This document shows, piece after piece, positions 40,971 to 50,091 of a DNA stretch of 64,000 nt. The translations under genes and the position numbers were made by a program. The stretch comes from Wolbachia endosymbiont of Ctenocephalides felis wCfeF (GTDB taxonomy: Bacteria > Pseudomonadota > Alphaproteobacteria > Rickettsiales > Anaplasmataceae): positions 959,150 to 1,023,149 of the forward strand of contig CP116767.1 of NCBI GenBank assembly GCA_028571325.1. The letters run 5' to 3'. The notes below the pieces were generated by a model. That model was not told the origin of the DNA and did no database searches. It saw nothing but the letters and a program-made list of their open reading frames with translations. The stretch's first letter is position 1, and each line of letters starts with the position of its first letter.

Positions 40971-42209
40971 ATGTACTCTGCAGTAATAGTAAAGCCAAAG
41001 AGAAGTGTTTTTGCTGTTTTAGACATAGGTACAACAAAGATTATTTGTCTAATCGTCAAGGTCAGTGGCAATTTCAGTTATAAAATAACAGGAACAGGTT
41101 ATAAGATTGCAGAAGGTATAAATGGCGGATCAATAACCGACGTAAAGCATGCAAGTTACTCTATTTCATCAACTATAGGTCTGGCTGAGCAAGTATCGGA
41201 GGAGACTATAGATCAGATATATATTAATATTGCCGGATGTGGAATCTCATCTTTCAATGTGCACAATGAAATTATTGCAGCTAATCATGAAATCTCTGAT
41301 CGAGACATAAAACGTGTAGTCTTTCAAACGTTTGAGAAATATATTGAGGAAAATGTTATCATTCACAATATACCACTAAAATATCACTTAGATGACATGA
41401 CCGACATAAAGGAAGTTAGTGGATTGTATGGAAAAAGATTATCTGCTGACGTTAATGTTGTCACTGCTTCTCGTCCGGCGCTTACCAATATTGAAAACTG
41501 TGTAACCAATAACAGTGGGCTAAGTATGGCCGGCTGTATTGCCTCTTCATATTCTGCAGGTCTTGCTTGTCTCAGTGAAGATGAGAAAGAACTCGGAACT
41601 GCCATTGTTGATATAGGAGGTGGGTGCACTGCAATTGGAATTTTTAAAAGGGGGAAACTTATATATGCAGACAGCATTCCAATTGGTGGCATTCATATCA
41701 CTCGGGATATTGCTTATGGACTATGTACAAGCATAGAACATGCAGAGCGCATAAAAATACTATATGGTAATACTATCGTGACTTCAATAGATGAAAACGA
41801 GTATATCACAGTGCAAAATAATGAAAGTGATGAACCAGCCCAAGTGCTCAAGTCTGAACTTGTTGACATTATAAGACCGAGAATCGAAGAAATACTTGAA
41901 TTAGTAAAAGAGCAATTTCGGGAGCAAAAAGACACGATTAATAAAGTAGTCATCACAGGCGGAACCAGTCAGCTTACGAGCATAAAAGAGATTGCAAGCT
42001 ATATATTCAATAAGCAAGTCCGTATTGGGTGTCCTAAGTCATGTAGTGGCCTTGATGGCGAATATGATAAAAATCCTGTATTTTCTGCTGCTATAGGTTC
42101 TATAAAACTAATAGTTGATACTTTTTATAAAAATAGTCCCGGAATGCTCGGCCAGGATGGTAAAATAAGTAAATTGTATCACTGGGTTAAATCGAAAGTG
42201 ACAGTCTAG
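40971..42209 (+). CDS. ftsA: Cell division protein FtsA
   Basis: 412 residues, actin-fold ATPase. Phosphate-1 FAVLDIGTTKIICLIVKV, phosphate-2 TAIVDIGGGCTAIGIFKRG and VVITGGTSQLTSIKEIA are visible, with the extra 1C-type domain after residue 80. A C-terminal amphipathic helix (KLYHWVKSKV) should bind membrane. FtsA tethers FtsZ to the inner membrane. Monocistronic; the ATG at 40971 follows a weak ribosome-binding site. Confidence 0.93.
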   Translation: MYSAVIVKPKRSVFAVLDIGTTKIICLIVKVSGNFSYKITGTGYKIAEGINGGSITDVKHASYSISSTIGLAEQVSEETIDQIYINIAGCGISSFNVHNEIIAANHEISDRDIKRVVFQTFEKYIEENVIIHNIPLKYHLDDMTDIKEVSGLYGKRLSADVNVVTASRPALTNIENCVTNNSGLSMAGCIASSYSAGLACLSEDEKELGTAIVDIGGGCTAIGIFKRGKLIYADSIPIGGIHITRDIAYGLCTSIEHAERIKILYGNTIVTSIDENEYITVQNNESDEPAQVLKSELVDIIRPRIEEILELVKEQFREQKDTINKVVITGGTSQLTSIKEIASYIFNKQVRIGCPKSCSGLDGEYDKNPVFSAAIGSIKLIVDTFYKNSPGMLGQDGKISKLYHWVKSKVTV

Positions 42210-42237
42210 ATTCCTGTTTTCTCTTAATCATGCAAGC

Positions 42238-42330
42238 GTCAAGCGCACAACTGTACGAACATTGAAGTTAGCAGGTAATTTGCGTAACAGACGGTGTCAT
42301 CCCAGTGCTCCGACACTGGGATCCAGGATA
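42238..42330. repeat. Dispersed palindrome with spacer
   Basis: CTGTACGAACATTG spacer, then GTCATCCCAGTGCTCCGACACTGGGATCC. Same family as at 12751 and 26190, in reverse order. Confidence 0.7.
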
Positions 42331-42340
42331 CCATTTTAGT

Positions 42341-42795
42341 AATAAATATTTAAGAAATTTATCAGATGAGAAAAAAAGCAAAAGAAGCCCCGGCCGGTAT
42401 TTATTTTCAGTATTGGCGTTTTTTTAAGTCTTAAACGCTGCAATTTAGCGACTTTTAAACTGCAACAGACCCTTAGCTTAAGCGCTAAGAAACTTACTAA
42501 GCAGAAAAAAAGACAAAAGAATCCCGTGGTAGAAGTTGCTCACTCTCTAATCCTGCAAATTGGCGTACTATACTGTCTTAAACGACTTATAAGCGCGTTT
42601 CAGCTTGTATAGGTAAAAACCTAGAAGTCTAGGTAAAATTAATAAAGACATAAGGTGCACATAGTGCAAAAAATTAAACATAAGACGCCAATCTTAATAC
42701 TCTTGTCGTTTAATCTGCACAGATGAAGATAACTGAATACCTCCAGCCTCATGATAACGGAACTGGTGAAGGTTGTCAAGTAGTTTTTTTAGTTC
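42341..42795 (-). repeat. Dispersed ~0.45 kb repeat, copy E (reverse)
   Basis: TTGACA at 42774-42779 and TATCAT at 42751-42756 (minus strand), 17 bp apart. The mini-ORF has lost its stop through a small change and reads MFNFLHYVHLMSLL.... It abuts the 3' end of the COX1-like gene, with the promoter pointing away from it. Confidence 0.82.
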
Positions 42796-42801
42796 CGTTT
42801 C

Positions 42802-44100
42802 TTAGTTAGTACGTGCCCTGCCTTTGAGCAAGGATAAAAACACAATTATTACGAACAACATTCCACCAACAACTGATACAGCTCCACCCATAATAAAACA
42901 GATACGTGCTAGCACCGACGAAATGCTTGGTAAATCCGCAACTTTCCTTAAAGCGCCATATCCACCAAGCCAAACAAGGCCAGTAATATGGAGAAAATGT
43001 CCCAAACTGTATGCATAAATCTGTAATCTTACTATGGAGCTTTTTGCCTCTTTACAGCCTAGTTTTGGCAACAGCCAGTAGACAAAATTCATAAAAGCTA
43101 TAGTAATGCCAACCACAGAACCATGGTAATGAGCAGGAATGGTGACATTTCCCTCAATAGTCAGCACTCCAAGCAGGCCTCCATAGATAAATAATACAAA
43201 TGAATGGAGCAAATAATTGCCCTTCTCATCAAGTAAGGTTTTTATGTTGCGATACACGAGCATTATTAAGAAACACGGCAAAACTGCTCCAGCAATTCTC
43301 ATATGCCAAGTAAAAAACTGTATTAATTCAGCACTATCCACCGAATAAACAAAATATGTAAACGGCGCGCCTACAGCCAAGATTGTGTTGATAAATAGCG
43401 GTAAAATGGTAATTTTATTGTTTAAAGCTAGATTGACGCTGGAGTTTAGCATTATCAAATAAACCAAAAACATCCCTTGAGCAAAGGCAAATTGCAGCAA
43501 ATGACCGCCTCCCCAGAAGAGATACTCGTAAAATAAACTTTTATCTGAGTGATACAGACCTGGAGGCATATTTTTGAGGGCTAGAACAAAGCAAAGAAAT
43601 GATGATACAAGTATAATGACCAGCCCAATTTGCCCAACGGAAAGGTATGAGGCCTGTTTATTCGACATGTAGTTGAGGACTGCATTTGCCAATATGCTGG
43701 TAATAAACAAACCAAGCCCAAACAAAAACAATTTGTTTTGTAATACAGGAATATAGTTACTTTTGATAACTTCAGTGTTTGGAGCGAATGCGGATATAAA
43801 CATCAGCAGCATGGAAAGGGTTGAGAGAATCCATAAAAAGTTGAGCCAACTATTGGTGTTTTGTAGATTTATGATAAAGAGCAGGGATATTATAGAGCAC
43901 ATCCACACCAAAATGGATAAGTTTACGTGTATAACTAGCGCATTATCAAAAATATATTGTGCAGAAGGAATGAGAGAGGAAATAAAAGGCAATCGTAGAA
44001 AAATAACAATTATTGACAGCAACCCAGAACAAGCAAGAGCACATACTGCCAAGAATATCCATCGCCTGCAGAGTGGAACGTTATTTTGTATGTTGAGCAC
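42802..44100 (-). CDS. Divergent heme-copper oxidase subunit I-like protein
   Basis: 432 residues, about 12 membrane helices, no soluble domain. Helix 2 has HVNLSILVWM, helix 6 WGGGHLLQFAFAQGM, helix 7 QFFTWHMRIAGAVLP, helix 10 TIPAHYHGSVVGITIAFMNFVYW, and then HFLHITGLVWLGG. These His positions resemble the heme and CuB ligands of COX1/CcoN-like proteins, but the HH pair of helix 7 appears as a single His and the GHPEV motif is altered. No subunit II or III lies nearby. It may be a non-canonical oxidase-like protein or heme protein. The 3' end touches repeat copy E. Confidence 0.7.
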   Translation of the reverse strand: MLNIQNNVPLCRRWIFLAVCALACSGLLSIIVIFLRLPFISSLIPSAQYIFDNALVIHVNLSILVWMCSIISLLFIINLQNTNSWLNFLWILSTLSMLLMFISAFAPNTEVIKSNYIPVLQNKLFLFGLGLFITSILANAVLNYMSNKQASYLSVGQIGLVIILVSSFLCFVLALKNMPPGLYHSDKSLFYEYLFWGGGHLLQFAFAQGMFLVYLIMLNSSVNLALNNKITILPLFINTILAVGAPFTYFVYSVDSAELIQFFTWHMRIAGAVLPCFLIMLVYRNIKTLLDEKGNYLLHSFVLFIYGGLLGVLTIEGNVTIPAHYHGSVVGITIAFMNFVYWLLPKLGCKEAKSSIVRLQIYAYSLGHFLHITGLVWLGGYGALRKVADLPSISSVLARICFIMGGAVSVVGGMLFVIIVFLSLLKGRARTN

Positions 44101-44211
44101 GGTTGTTTTATGCGTTGAGGTTATTTCTTTCTAGAGTAACCGGAAAATAGTTTTTGTGCAATGTGTATAAGCTGGAAACTAGTGCAAGTGGTGGACTTAT
44201 TTACTAAAAAG

Positions 44212-44239
44212 TTGACTTTTTATTTAAAATAGCTATAAT
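44212..44239 (+). promoter_or_regulatory. Promoter of the J-like protein gene
   Basis: TTGACT (44212-44217), 16-bp spacer, TATAAT (44234-44239), 31 nt before the ATG. Confidence 0.6.
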
Positions 44240-44270
44240 TGTATTAGTGAAAAGTTAAAAATAGGTAATT

Positions 44271-45188
44271 ATGAGCAACGATCCTTATGAAGTGCTTGGA
44301 GTAGGCAGAAACGCCACTATAAGGGAAATACAAGAGGCATATTATAAGTTAAAATGGTATTATGACTGCTGGAAACAGCTGGATGCACTAGACAAAGATA
44401 AAGAAGATAAATTCAATAATGTAACGAAAGCATACCATGAATTATTATTCGATGAACATCATTTGATACTTAGCGGATATCCTATCACCTTAGCGATAAA
44501 TGACGAAGATCATCGGGCATATCCTGTTGTCAATGCAGCAAATAATAAACAGCTCACAGAAGAAGAAATAGAAGAGATGTTTAGGAAAAGTGATATAGCA
44601 TTTCAAAAATTACAGAACCAAGAAGAAAAGGAAACGGAGAAGAAGCTTCAAAAACCTATTTTAGCACTTCAAGAAATAAGAGAACAAGAAGAATATGAAA
44701 CAATAGAAAAACAACTTAGGAAATTGGATATTTTATCTGCACCTCCTTCAATTATAGAGCACCGTGAACTGATGATGCAAAGAGTTGAGCGATTGAGGGG
44801 AGAGATTAAATTAATGAAGAAAAACTTGAAATTCTTAAAGAAAATACTTAAATCATCAGATACAGAAGAAGAACTATCAGCTCAAAAGAACGAATTACTG
44901 CAAAAGTTAAATAAACTGATGCCACATAGTAAAAAGCTTCCAATCCTGATTACAGCTGTAGTAACATCTGCTATAGTCGATTCAACCATGTTGGCAATGT
45001 TTGCCATGAATCTGGTTAACTTAGAAGTAATGCTATCATCGACTATAGCATTTACTGTTGCATCCTTAGCTTGCTCAAGCTTTGCTGCTTGTTATTGCCG
45101 TCAAACACCCGTAAGCAAATTGTTAAATGATGCTGGTGGGTTAGATGTAGAGAATCTTAAACAAGGTCAAAAGGTTTCACCTCCCTGA
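44271..45188 (+). CDS. J-domain-like membrane protein lacking HPD
   Basis: 305 residues. The N-terminus is a J domain by sequence (DPYEVLGVGRNATIREIQEAYYKLK... FNNVTKAYHELL), but the HPD loop needed to stimulate DnaK reads KWYYDCWKQ. A helical, Glu/Lys-rich central region (about 105-220) follows, then a C-terminal membrane-helix pair (about 225-280) and a polar tail. No Cys-rich or substrate domain of true DnaJ. It is more likely a scaffold or host-interaction protein than a co-chaperone. A good promoter lies upstream. Confidence 0.75.
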   Translation: MSNDPYEVLGVGRNATIREIQEAYYKLKWYYDCWKQLDALDKDKEDKFNNVTKAYHELLFDEHHLILSGYPITLAINDEDHRAYPVVNAANNKQLTEEEIEEMFRKSDIAFQKLQNQEEKETEKKLQKPILALQEIREQEEYETIEKQLRKLDILSAPPSIIEHRELMMQRVERLRGEIKLMKKNLKFLKKILKSSDTEEELSAQKNELLQKLNKLMPHSKKLPILITAVVTSAIVDSTMLAMFAMNLVNLEVMLSSTIAFTVASLACSSFAACYCRQTPVSKLLNDAGGLDVENLKQGQKVSPP

Positions 45189-45235
45189 TTAATCTTTCCC
45201 GTTGTGTTATTTCAACAGTAGCACATAATTAAAAC

Positions 45236-47017
45236 ATGAATGACATCACAACAAAGCAGGTTATATCTTTCATCCTGAAAATGCTGCGCCCATTTCCGTT
45301 TCATATTACAATAGTATTGCTGACAGCATTAGTCTGGGCTGTTGATATTTCCTTTAGTCCATACTTGATAAAAATTATTATAGATCGTGCTTCAATATCA
45401 GCTGCAGACAATCTTTTTGATAACATAGCAATTCCTGCTATATCCTATGTACTAATACTATTTTTACTTGAGTGTATGAATAGATTATACAACTATTTTT
45501 TTGAAATTAAGATGATCCCTAATCTCCGTAAAAGCATTGTTGAATCGAGTATTGCAATATTATTGAATCAGGATAATAGCTACTATCAAAATAACTTCTC
45601 CGGCAGTCTTGCCAATAAGGTTAACGATTTGACAAATTATATTCCAGATATCATGCAAATTATGGCTGACAGGGTCATGGGTCGTGCATTAGCGCTTAGT
45701 ATCGCAATTTACTTTTTATGGCAAGTAAATATTAATTTTGCTTTATTGATGTTGACCTGGTCAGCATCATTCGTTCTGTCTTCCCTCTTACTTGCAGGAA
45801 AGATAACGCATCTTGCAGATGCGTGGTCAGAGCTTGGTTCAAGCATTACTGGTAAAATGGTGGATGTATTCTCAAATATCATATCTGTAAGGTTATTTGC
45901 CAGCAAATACCAAGAAAGATTATCTTTGCGAGCTACTCATAGCGAAGCTGTTAAAGCAGAGCAAAGACTTCAGTGGCTGTATACGTGGATTTTTACTTTC
46001 TATGGCTTCTTATTTCTAATCATGCAAATACTTAATTTATATTTCCTAATTAAAGAAAGGGGGCAAGGGTCAATTACTGCTGGAGATTTTGCTTTTGTCA
46101 TGACTGTTAATATAGCAATAGCTAATTTTCTTTGGATGATAGCTAAAGATTTCTCACAGTTCTCTAAGTCATGGGGAAGGATTACTCAAGCTTTGAGGAC
46201 AATTACTGTGATTCCTGAAGTCCAAGATCAGCCAGATGCAGTAGATCTGGTCGTTAAAAAAGGGGAAATTACTTTTAATCAAGTTCATTTTTACTATAAA
46301 GATGCAGAACCAATATTTGAAAACAAATCCATAATAATTAAGTCTGGTCAAAAAGTAGGGCTTGTTGGTTATTCAGGCGGTGGTAAATCAACATTTGTGA
46401 ATCTGATCCTCCGGCTTTATGACGTGAAATCTGGGAAAATTTCAATTGATGGACAAGATATTCGCAATGTAACCCAGGATTCTTTGCACAGAAACATTGG
46501 AATGATTCCACAAGATCCATCGCTTTTTCATAGGACTCTGATGGAAAATATTCGCTACGGCAAAACAGATGCTAGTGACGATGAAGTCGTAGAGGCTGCC
46601 AAACGCGCACATGCCCATGAATTTATTTCAAAATTACCCCAGGGTTATGAATCACTCGTTGGAGAAAGAGGTATAAAACTTTCAGGTGGGCAGAGGCAGC
46701 GTATTGCAATCGCAAGAGCTATTTTAAAAAATGCTCCGATATTAATTCTTGATGAAGCAACTTCACAACTTGATTCTGTGACTGAAAGTAGTATTCAGGA
46801 ATCCCTATGGGGGTTGATGCAAGGCAAAACTACAATAGTGATAGCCCATCGCCTATCTACACTTTTGCATATGGATTGCATTTTAGTCTTTGATCAAGGT
46901 AAAATTGTAGAAGATGGCACACATCAAGAACTTCTCAGTAAAAACGGAATGTATAAAACCCTATGGGATACACAAGTTGGTGGGTTTTTGCCAGAGGAAA
47001 GTGGAAGGAGTGAATGA
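45236..47017 (+). CDS. ABC exporter, fused permease and ATPase
   Basis: 593 residues. Six TM helices (about 15-310) form a type IV exporter core. The C-terminal ATPase has Walker [10 protein letters not shown] (about 378), signature [16 protein letters not shown], Walker [13 protein letters not shown] and the H-loop [11 protein letters not shown]. MsbA/multidrug-like; substrate unknown. The last codons (EESGRSE) overlap the start of a mutL-like tail in another frame. Confidence 0.9.
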   Translation: MNDITTKQVISFILKMLRPFPFHITIVLLTALVWAVDISFSPYLIKIIIDRASISAADNLFDNIAIPAISYVLILFLLECMNRLYNYFFEIKMIPNLRKSIVESSIAILLNQDNSYYQNNFSGSLANKVNDLTNYIPDIMQIMADRVMGRALALSIAIYFLWQVNINFALLMLTWSASFVLSSLLLAGKITHLADAWSELGSSITGKMVDVFSNIISVRLFASKYQERLSLRATHSEAVKAEQRLQWLYTWIFTFYGFLFLIMQILNLYFLIKERGQGSITAGDFAFVMTVNIAIANFLWMIAKDFSQFSKSWGRITQALRTITVIPEVQDQPDAVDLVVKKGEITFNQVHFYYKDAEPIFENKSIIIKSGQKVGLVGYSGGGKSTFVNLILRLYDVKSGKISIDGQDIRNVTQDSLHRNIGMIPQDPSLFHRTLMENIRYGKTDASDDEVVEAAKRAHAHEFISKLPQGYESLVGERGIKLSGGQRQRIAIARAILKNAPILILDEATSQLDSVTESSIQESLWGLMQGKTTIVIAHRLSTLLHMDCILVFDQGKIVEDGTHQELLSKNGMYKTLWDTQVGGFLPEESGRSE

Positions 47018-47129
47018 ACTGCTGAGGCAAATGGAAGAAACACCATATTCGGGACAATGTAACCACGGGAGGCCAACTTATATAGAAATGAAACTAGGTG
47101 ATATTGAAAAACTATTTGAGCGGAGGTAA
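47010..47129 (+). pseudogene. C-terminal remnant of mutL
   Basis: The 39 codons [39 protein letters not shown] match the C-terminus of MutL ([20 protein letters not shown]...DIExLFxRR). The rest of mutL is absent, and the fragment begins at the very end of the ABC transporter gene, in another frame. This marks a past rearrangement or deletion. A functional mutL copy may exist elsewhere. Confidence 0.75.
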
Positions 47130-47194
47130 GAGGTTGCCATAAACTTTCCTCATTCCAACTGCATGAACATTGCAACTTGATCCGGCCGTCATCC

Positions 47195-47660
47195 AATAGA
47201 AACAAAAAAACTACTTGACAAATCTCGCCAACCCCATTATCATAAAGTTGAAGCTATTATTTATCTTCAGTCTGTGCAGATTAAATGAGAAAAAAACTTA
47301 GCATATTTGGCGTCTCATGTTTAATTTTTCGCACTATGTGCACTGCATGTCTTTTTAAAACTTCTGTTTTTTTACCTATACAAGCTGAAACGCGCTTATA
47401 AGTCGTTTAAGACATCAAAAACGCCAATATCATAAGATAGATAGTGAATAACTAGCTACTCGGGGTTTCTTTTGCTTTTTTTCTGCTTAGTGAGTTTCTT
47501 AAACGTTTATGGCTAAGGTTAAGTTGCATTAAAAAGCAGCTAAGTCGCACTTATTAAGCGTTTAAGATAAAAAAACGCCAACATTTCGACACAAAAGTAA
47601 ATAACTAGCCACCGCGGGGCTTCTTTTGCTTTTTTCCTCGCCTGGTAAATTTCTTAATAT
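47195..47660 (+). repeat. Dispersed ~0.45 kb repeat, copy F
   Basis: TTGACA 47215-47220, 17 bp, TATCAT 47238-47243. The mini-ORF reads MFNFSHYVHCMSF. It is closest to copy C in its 3' part (AACTAGCTACTCGGGGTTTC..). It fills most of the gap between the mutL remnant and bamE. Confidence 0.83.
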
Positions 47661-47730
47661 TTATAGCTAGTTGCAATTTATAAACGAATATTTGTTTTTA
47701 CAACAAGTGGTGTCATAAAGTGAAATGAGG

Positions 47731-47751
47731 TCCCAGCGTCACGCGCTGGGA
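47731..47751. repeat. Dispersed palindrome
   Basis: TCCCAGCG / CGCTGGGA stem with a 5-nt loop, followed by TGACA; downstream of bamE. Confidence 0.65.
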
Positions 47752-47846
47752 TGACAGGAGGAGGGGTGCTGGAATGACACCGTCATAAAAGAACCAGTGT
47801 CAGGGAGATGCCCTCCTTACAGAAAAACTCTATAGTCAGCGGATTT

Positions 47847-48185
47847 TCAATCAATAACAGCTAAAGATCTCTCTGCAACGTTAATTTCTTTTATATCTGT
47901 AACTCTGTCATCTTGATCGAACGAGATTTGCAGAGACTTGCTGCTATACTTCCTTTTTCCTAAGAAATTAGATTGTTTAATTTTATATGAGATATAATAC
48001 CAAACATTTTCATCAAATTTAGATACTAATGTTGGCGACCCTAAAGTGTGAACCACTTTTTCTTTGTTATCACCTACTTTTATCTTGTCCCATAATTCAA
48101 CGCTAATGCCTGGAGCTCCGTGATTGTGAATAGTGTGTGTACAGCTTACTAGAAGTAGTAAAACAAGAAATATTAATGCTCGCAT
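47847..48185 (-). CDS. bamE: Outer-membrane assembly lipoprotein BamE (SmpA)
   Basis: 112 residues. Lipoprotein signal MRALIFLVLLLLVSC with the Cys at 15. The SmpA/OmlA fold is visible in IKVGDNKEKVVHTLGSPT and ENVWYYISYKIKQ, then a final strand region with DQDDRVTDIKEI. A component of the BAM complex that inserts outer-membrane proteins. Divergent from nrdB, with a shared ~130-bp promoter region. Confidence 0.88.
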   Translation of the reverse strand: MRALIFLVLLLLVSCTHTIHNHGAPGISVELWDKIKVGDNKEKVVHTLGSPTLVSKFDENVWYYISYKIKQSNFLGKRKYSSKSLQISFDQDDRVTDIKEINVAERSLAVID

Positions 48186-48258
48186 TTTTATTGATAAATC
48201 GTTGTAAAATTACAATACACTAATAAACTACCTGTAGTCAAATTTTGCAAAAGTTAAA

Positions 48259-48289
48259 TTGACTGATTTTTGATATCGCTTAATATAAT
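48259..48289 (+). promoter_or_regulatory. Candidate nrdB promoter
   Basis: TTGACT (48259), TATAAT (48284), spacer 19 bp, so slightly long. 29 nt before the ATG. Confidence 0.4.
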
Positions 48290-48318
48290 ATTTACTTCAG
48301 AAAACAATTAGGTGCTCT

Positions 48319-49314
48319 ATGTCATTATTAAAAGCAGATCCAATATATAAACCCTTCAACTACCCTTGGGCATATGATGCGTGGCTACAGCAACAAAGAA
48401 TACATTGGATACCAGAAGAAGTTCCGCTTGCTGACGATGTAAAAGATTGGAAAACTAAACTTTCGAATGTGGAGAAAAATCTACTAACTCAGATTTTTAG
48501 GTTCTTCACTCAAGCAGACATTGAAGTAAATAACTGCTATATGAGGCATTATTCAAATATATTTAAGCCAACAGAAATATGCATGATGCTTGCCAGCTTT
48601 TCTAACATGGAAACCATACACATTGCAGCCTACTCATACCTTCTAGATACAATTGGCATGCCAGAAAGTGAGTATCAAGCATTCTTGAAGTATGATGCTA
48701 TGAGAAAAAAGTATGAATACATGTTAGAATTCGAGGAAAGTAAAAAACACGATAAAAAACATGTAGCTAAAACTCTAGCAGTATTTGGTGCATTCACTGA
48801 AGGACTGCAGTTATTTGCATCATTTGCAATTTTGCTTAATTTTCAACGTTTTGGGAAAATGAAAGGCATGGGGCAAATAATTGCTTGGTCAGCACGTGAT
48901 GAAACTTTGCACACCAACTCGATTATCAATTTATTCAACACGTTTATTAAAGAGAATAATGAAATTTGGAATGACGAGTTCAAAGAGGAATTGTATTCTG
49001 CATGTCGCACTATCGTCGGGCTTGAAGACGAGTTCATAAAGCTTGCTTTTGATTTAGGGGACGTTGAAGGACTATCTGCAGAAGAAGTGCGCAATTATAT
49101 ACGCTACATAGCAAACAGACGGTTAACGCAATTAGGTCTGAAACCCATATATGATATTAATGACAACCCTCTTCCGTGGCTTGACGAAATACTAAATGGT
49201 GTGGAACATACGAATTTCTTTGAAAATAGAGTAACAGAATATAGCCGTGCAGCAACCCAAGGCACATGGGAAGAAGCTTTTGCTGAAAATGATACTGATG
49301 ATAAAGAGCGCTAA
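48319..49314 (+). CDS. nrdB: Ribonucleotide reductase beta subunit, class I
   Basis: 331 residues. Di-iron ligands are visible in FFTQADIEV, MEtIHIAAYSYLL (Glu and His), FTEGLQLFASF and ARDETLHTNS. A Tyr seven residues after the second-helix Glu occupies the position of the E. coli radical Tyr122. The subunit holds the radical cofactor that NrdA uses to reduce ribonucleotides. Monocistronic here. Confidence 0.93.
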   Translation: MSLLKADPIYKPFNYPWAYDAWLQQQRIHWIPEEVPLADDVKDWKTKLSNVEKNLLTQIFRFFTQADIEVNNCYMRHYSNIFKPTEICMMLASFSNMETIHIAAYSYLLDTIGMPESEYQAFLKYDAMRKKYEYMLEFEESKKHDKKHVAKTLAVFGAFTEGLQLFASFAILLNFQRFGKMKGMGQIIAWSARDETLHTNSIINLFNTFIKENNEIWNDEFKEELYSACRTIVGLEDEFIKLAFDLGDVEGLSAEEVRNYIRYIANRRLTQLGLKPIYDINDNPLPWLDEILNGVEHTNFFENRVTEYSRAATQGTWEEAFAENDTDDKER

Positions 49315-49503
49315 TTAGTCTCTTTGCGTTATCTGAATTATCCAAGACTTGACATTGGAACCTATGTAAATGGCACTAAGCCGAGAACAATCAGTCTGTA
49401 AAATAAATTAATTGACATGCCATTTATAGCATATAAAATACTGATATAAATTTTAGGATACAAGATAAGCCTAAAAAAAACTGTAAGTATAAAAAGGAGC
49501 AAA

Positions 49504-50091
49504 GTGTTTGGTTTAAATTATTTAATGATGGTGGGGATAGCGGCAATAATAGGGGCTATAGTGAGCATTTTAATAGGTCTTGTACTCAGTACTTTGACCA
49601 GTCTTTCACCTCTGATAATAGGTGGAATCGTTGGTGGCATCTCCGTAGTACCATTAATTGCAGCTCTCATCACAACTCCTCCATCTGCAGGTCCACATAA
49701 TCGTAATATGAGCGATTCACTAAAAGCAATTATGTTCCTAGGTGGCTTATTTACTGGGAGCATTATAACTGGAATTGGTCTTGTTGCATATGGCGTTACT
49801 CCAATAACCAAGGTAGATTCTTTATTGTCTTTATCAACTACAGCAAATTCTTTGTTATCTATAGGAGTTATAGCACTATTATTTCCAATTGTAGCTGCAA
49901 TTGGAATAGGTATTGCAATTAAGCTTGCCGGAGTAGTGAAAAAGTATATATCTAATAAACAAGCAAAACCACCAGAGGAAGAACCTAGGCCTCCTCAACA
50001 AATAAAACCAGAACGTTTACCGGATAGCGAGTTAAGTGAGGTCAATGTAGATGAGCACACACGGACCTCAGCTACTAATTCACCACAGTAA
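49504..50091 (+). CDS. Small multi-pass membrane protein, unknown
   Basis: 195 residues. Start GTG 49504 after AAAAGGAG. Four hydrophobic Gly/Ile-rich helices (about 5-30, 35-57, 72-95, 115-145) are followed by a Pro/Glu-rich polar tail ([18 protein letters not shown]). Not recognised. It overlaps convergently with secA by 17 nt. Another member of the set of membrane-anchored proteins in this window, though without an N-terminal interaction domain. Confidence 0.65.
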   Translation: MFGLNYLMMVGIAAIIGAIVSILIGLVLSTLTSLSPLIIGGIVGGISVVPLIAALITTPPSAGPHNRNMSDSLKAIMFLGGLFTGSIITGIGLVAYGVTPITKVDSLLSLSTTANSLLSIGVIALLFPIVAAIGIGIAIKLAGVVKKYISNKQAKPPEEEPRPPQQIKPERLPDSELSEVNVDEHTRTSATNSPQ

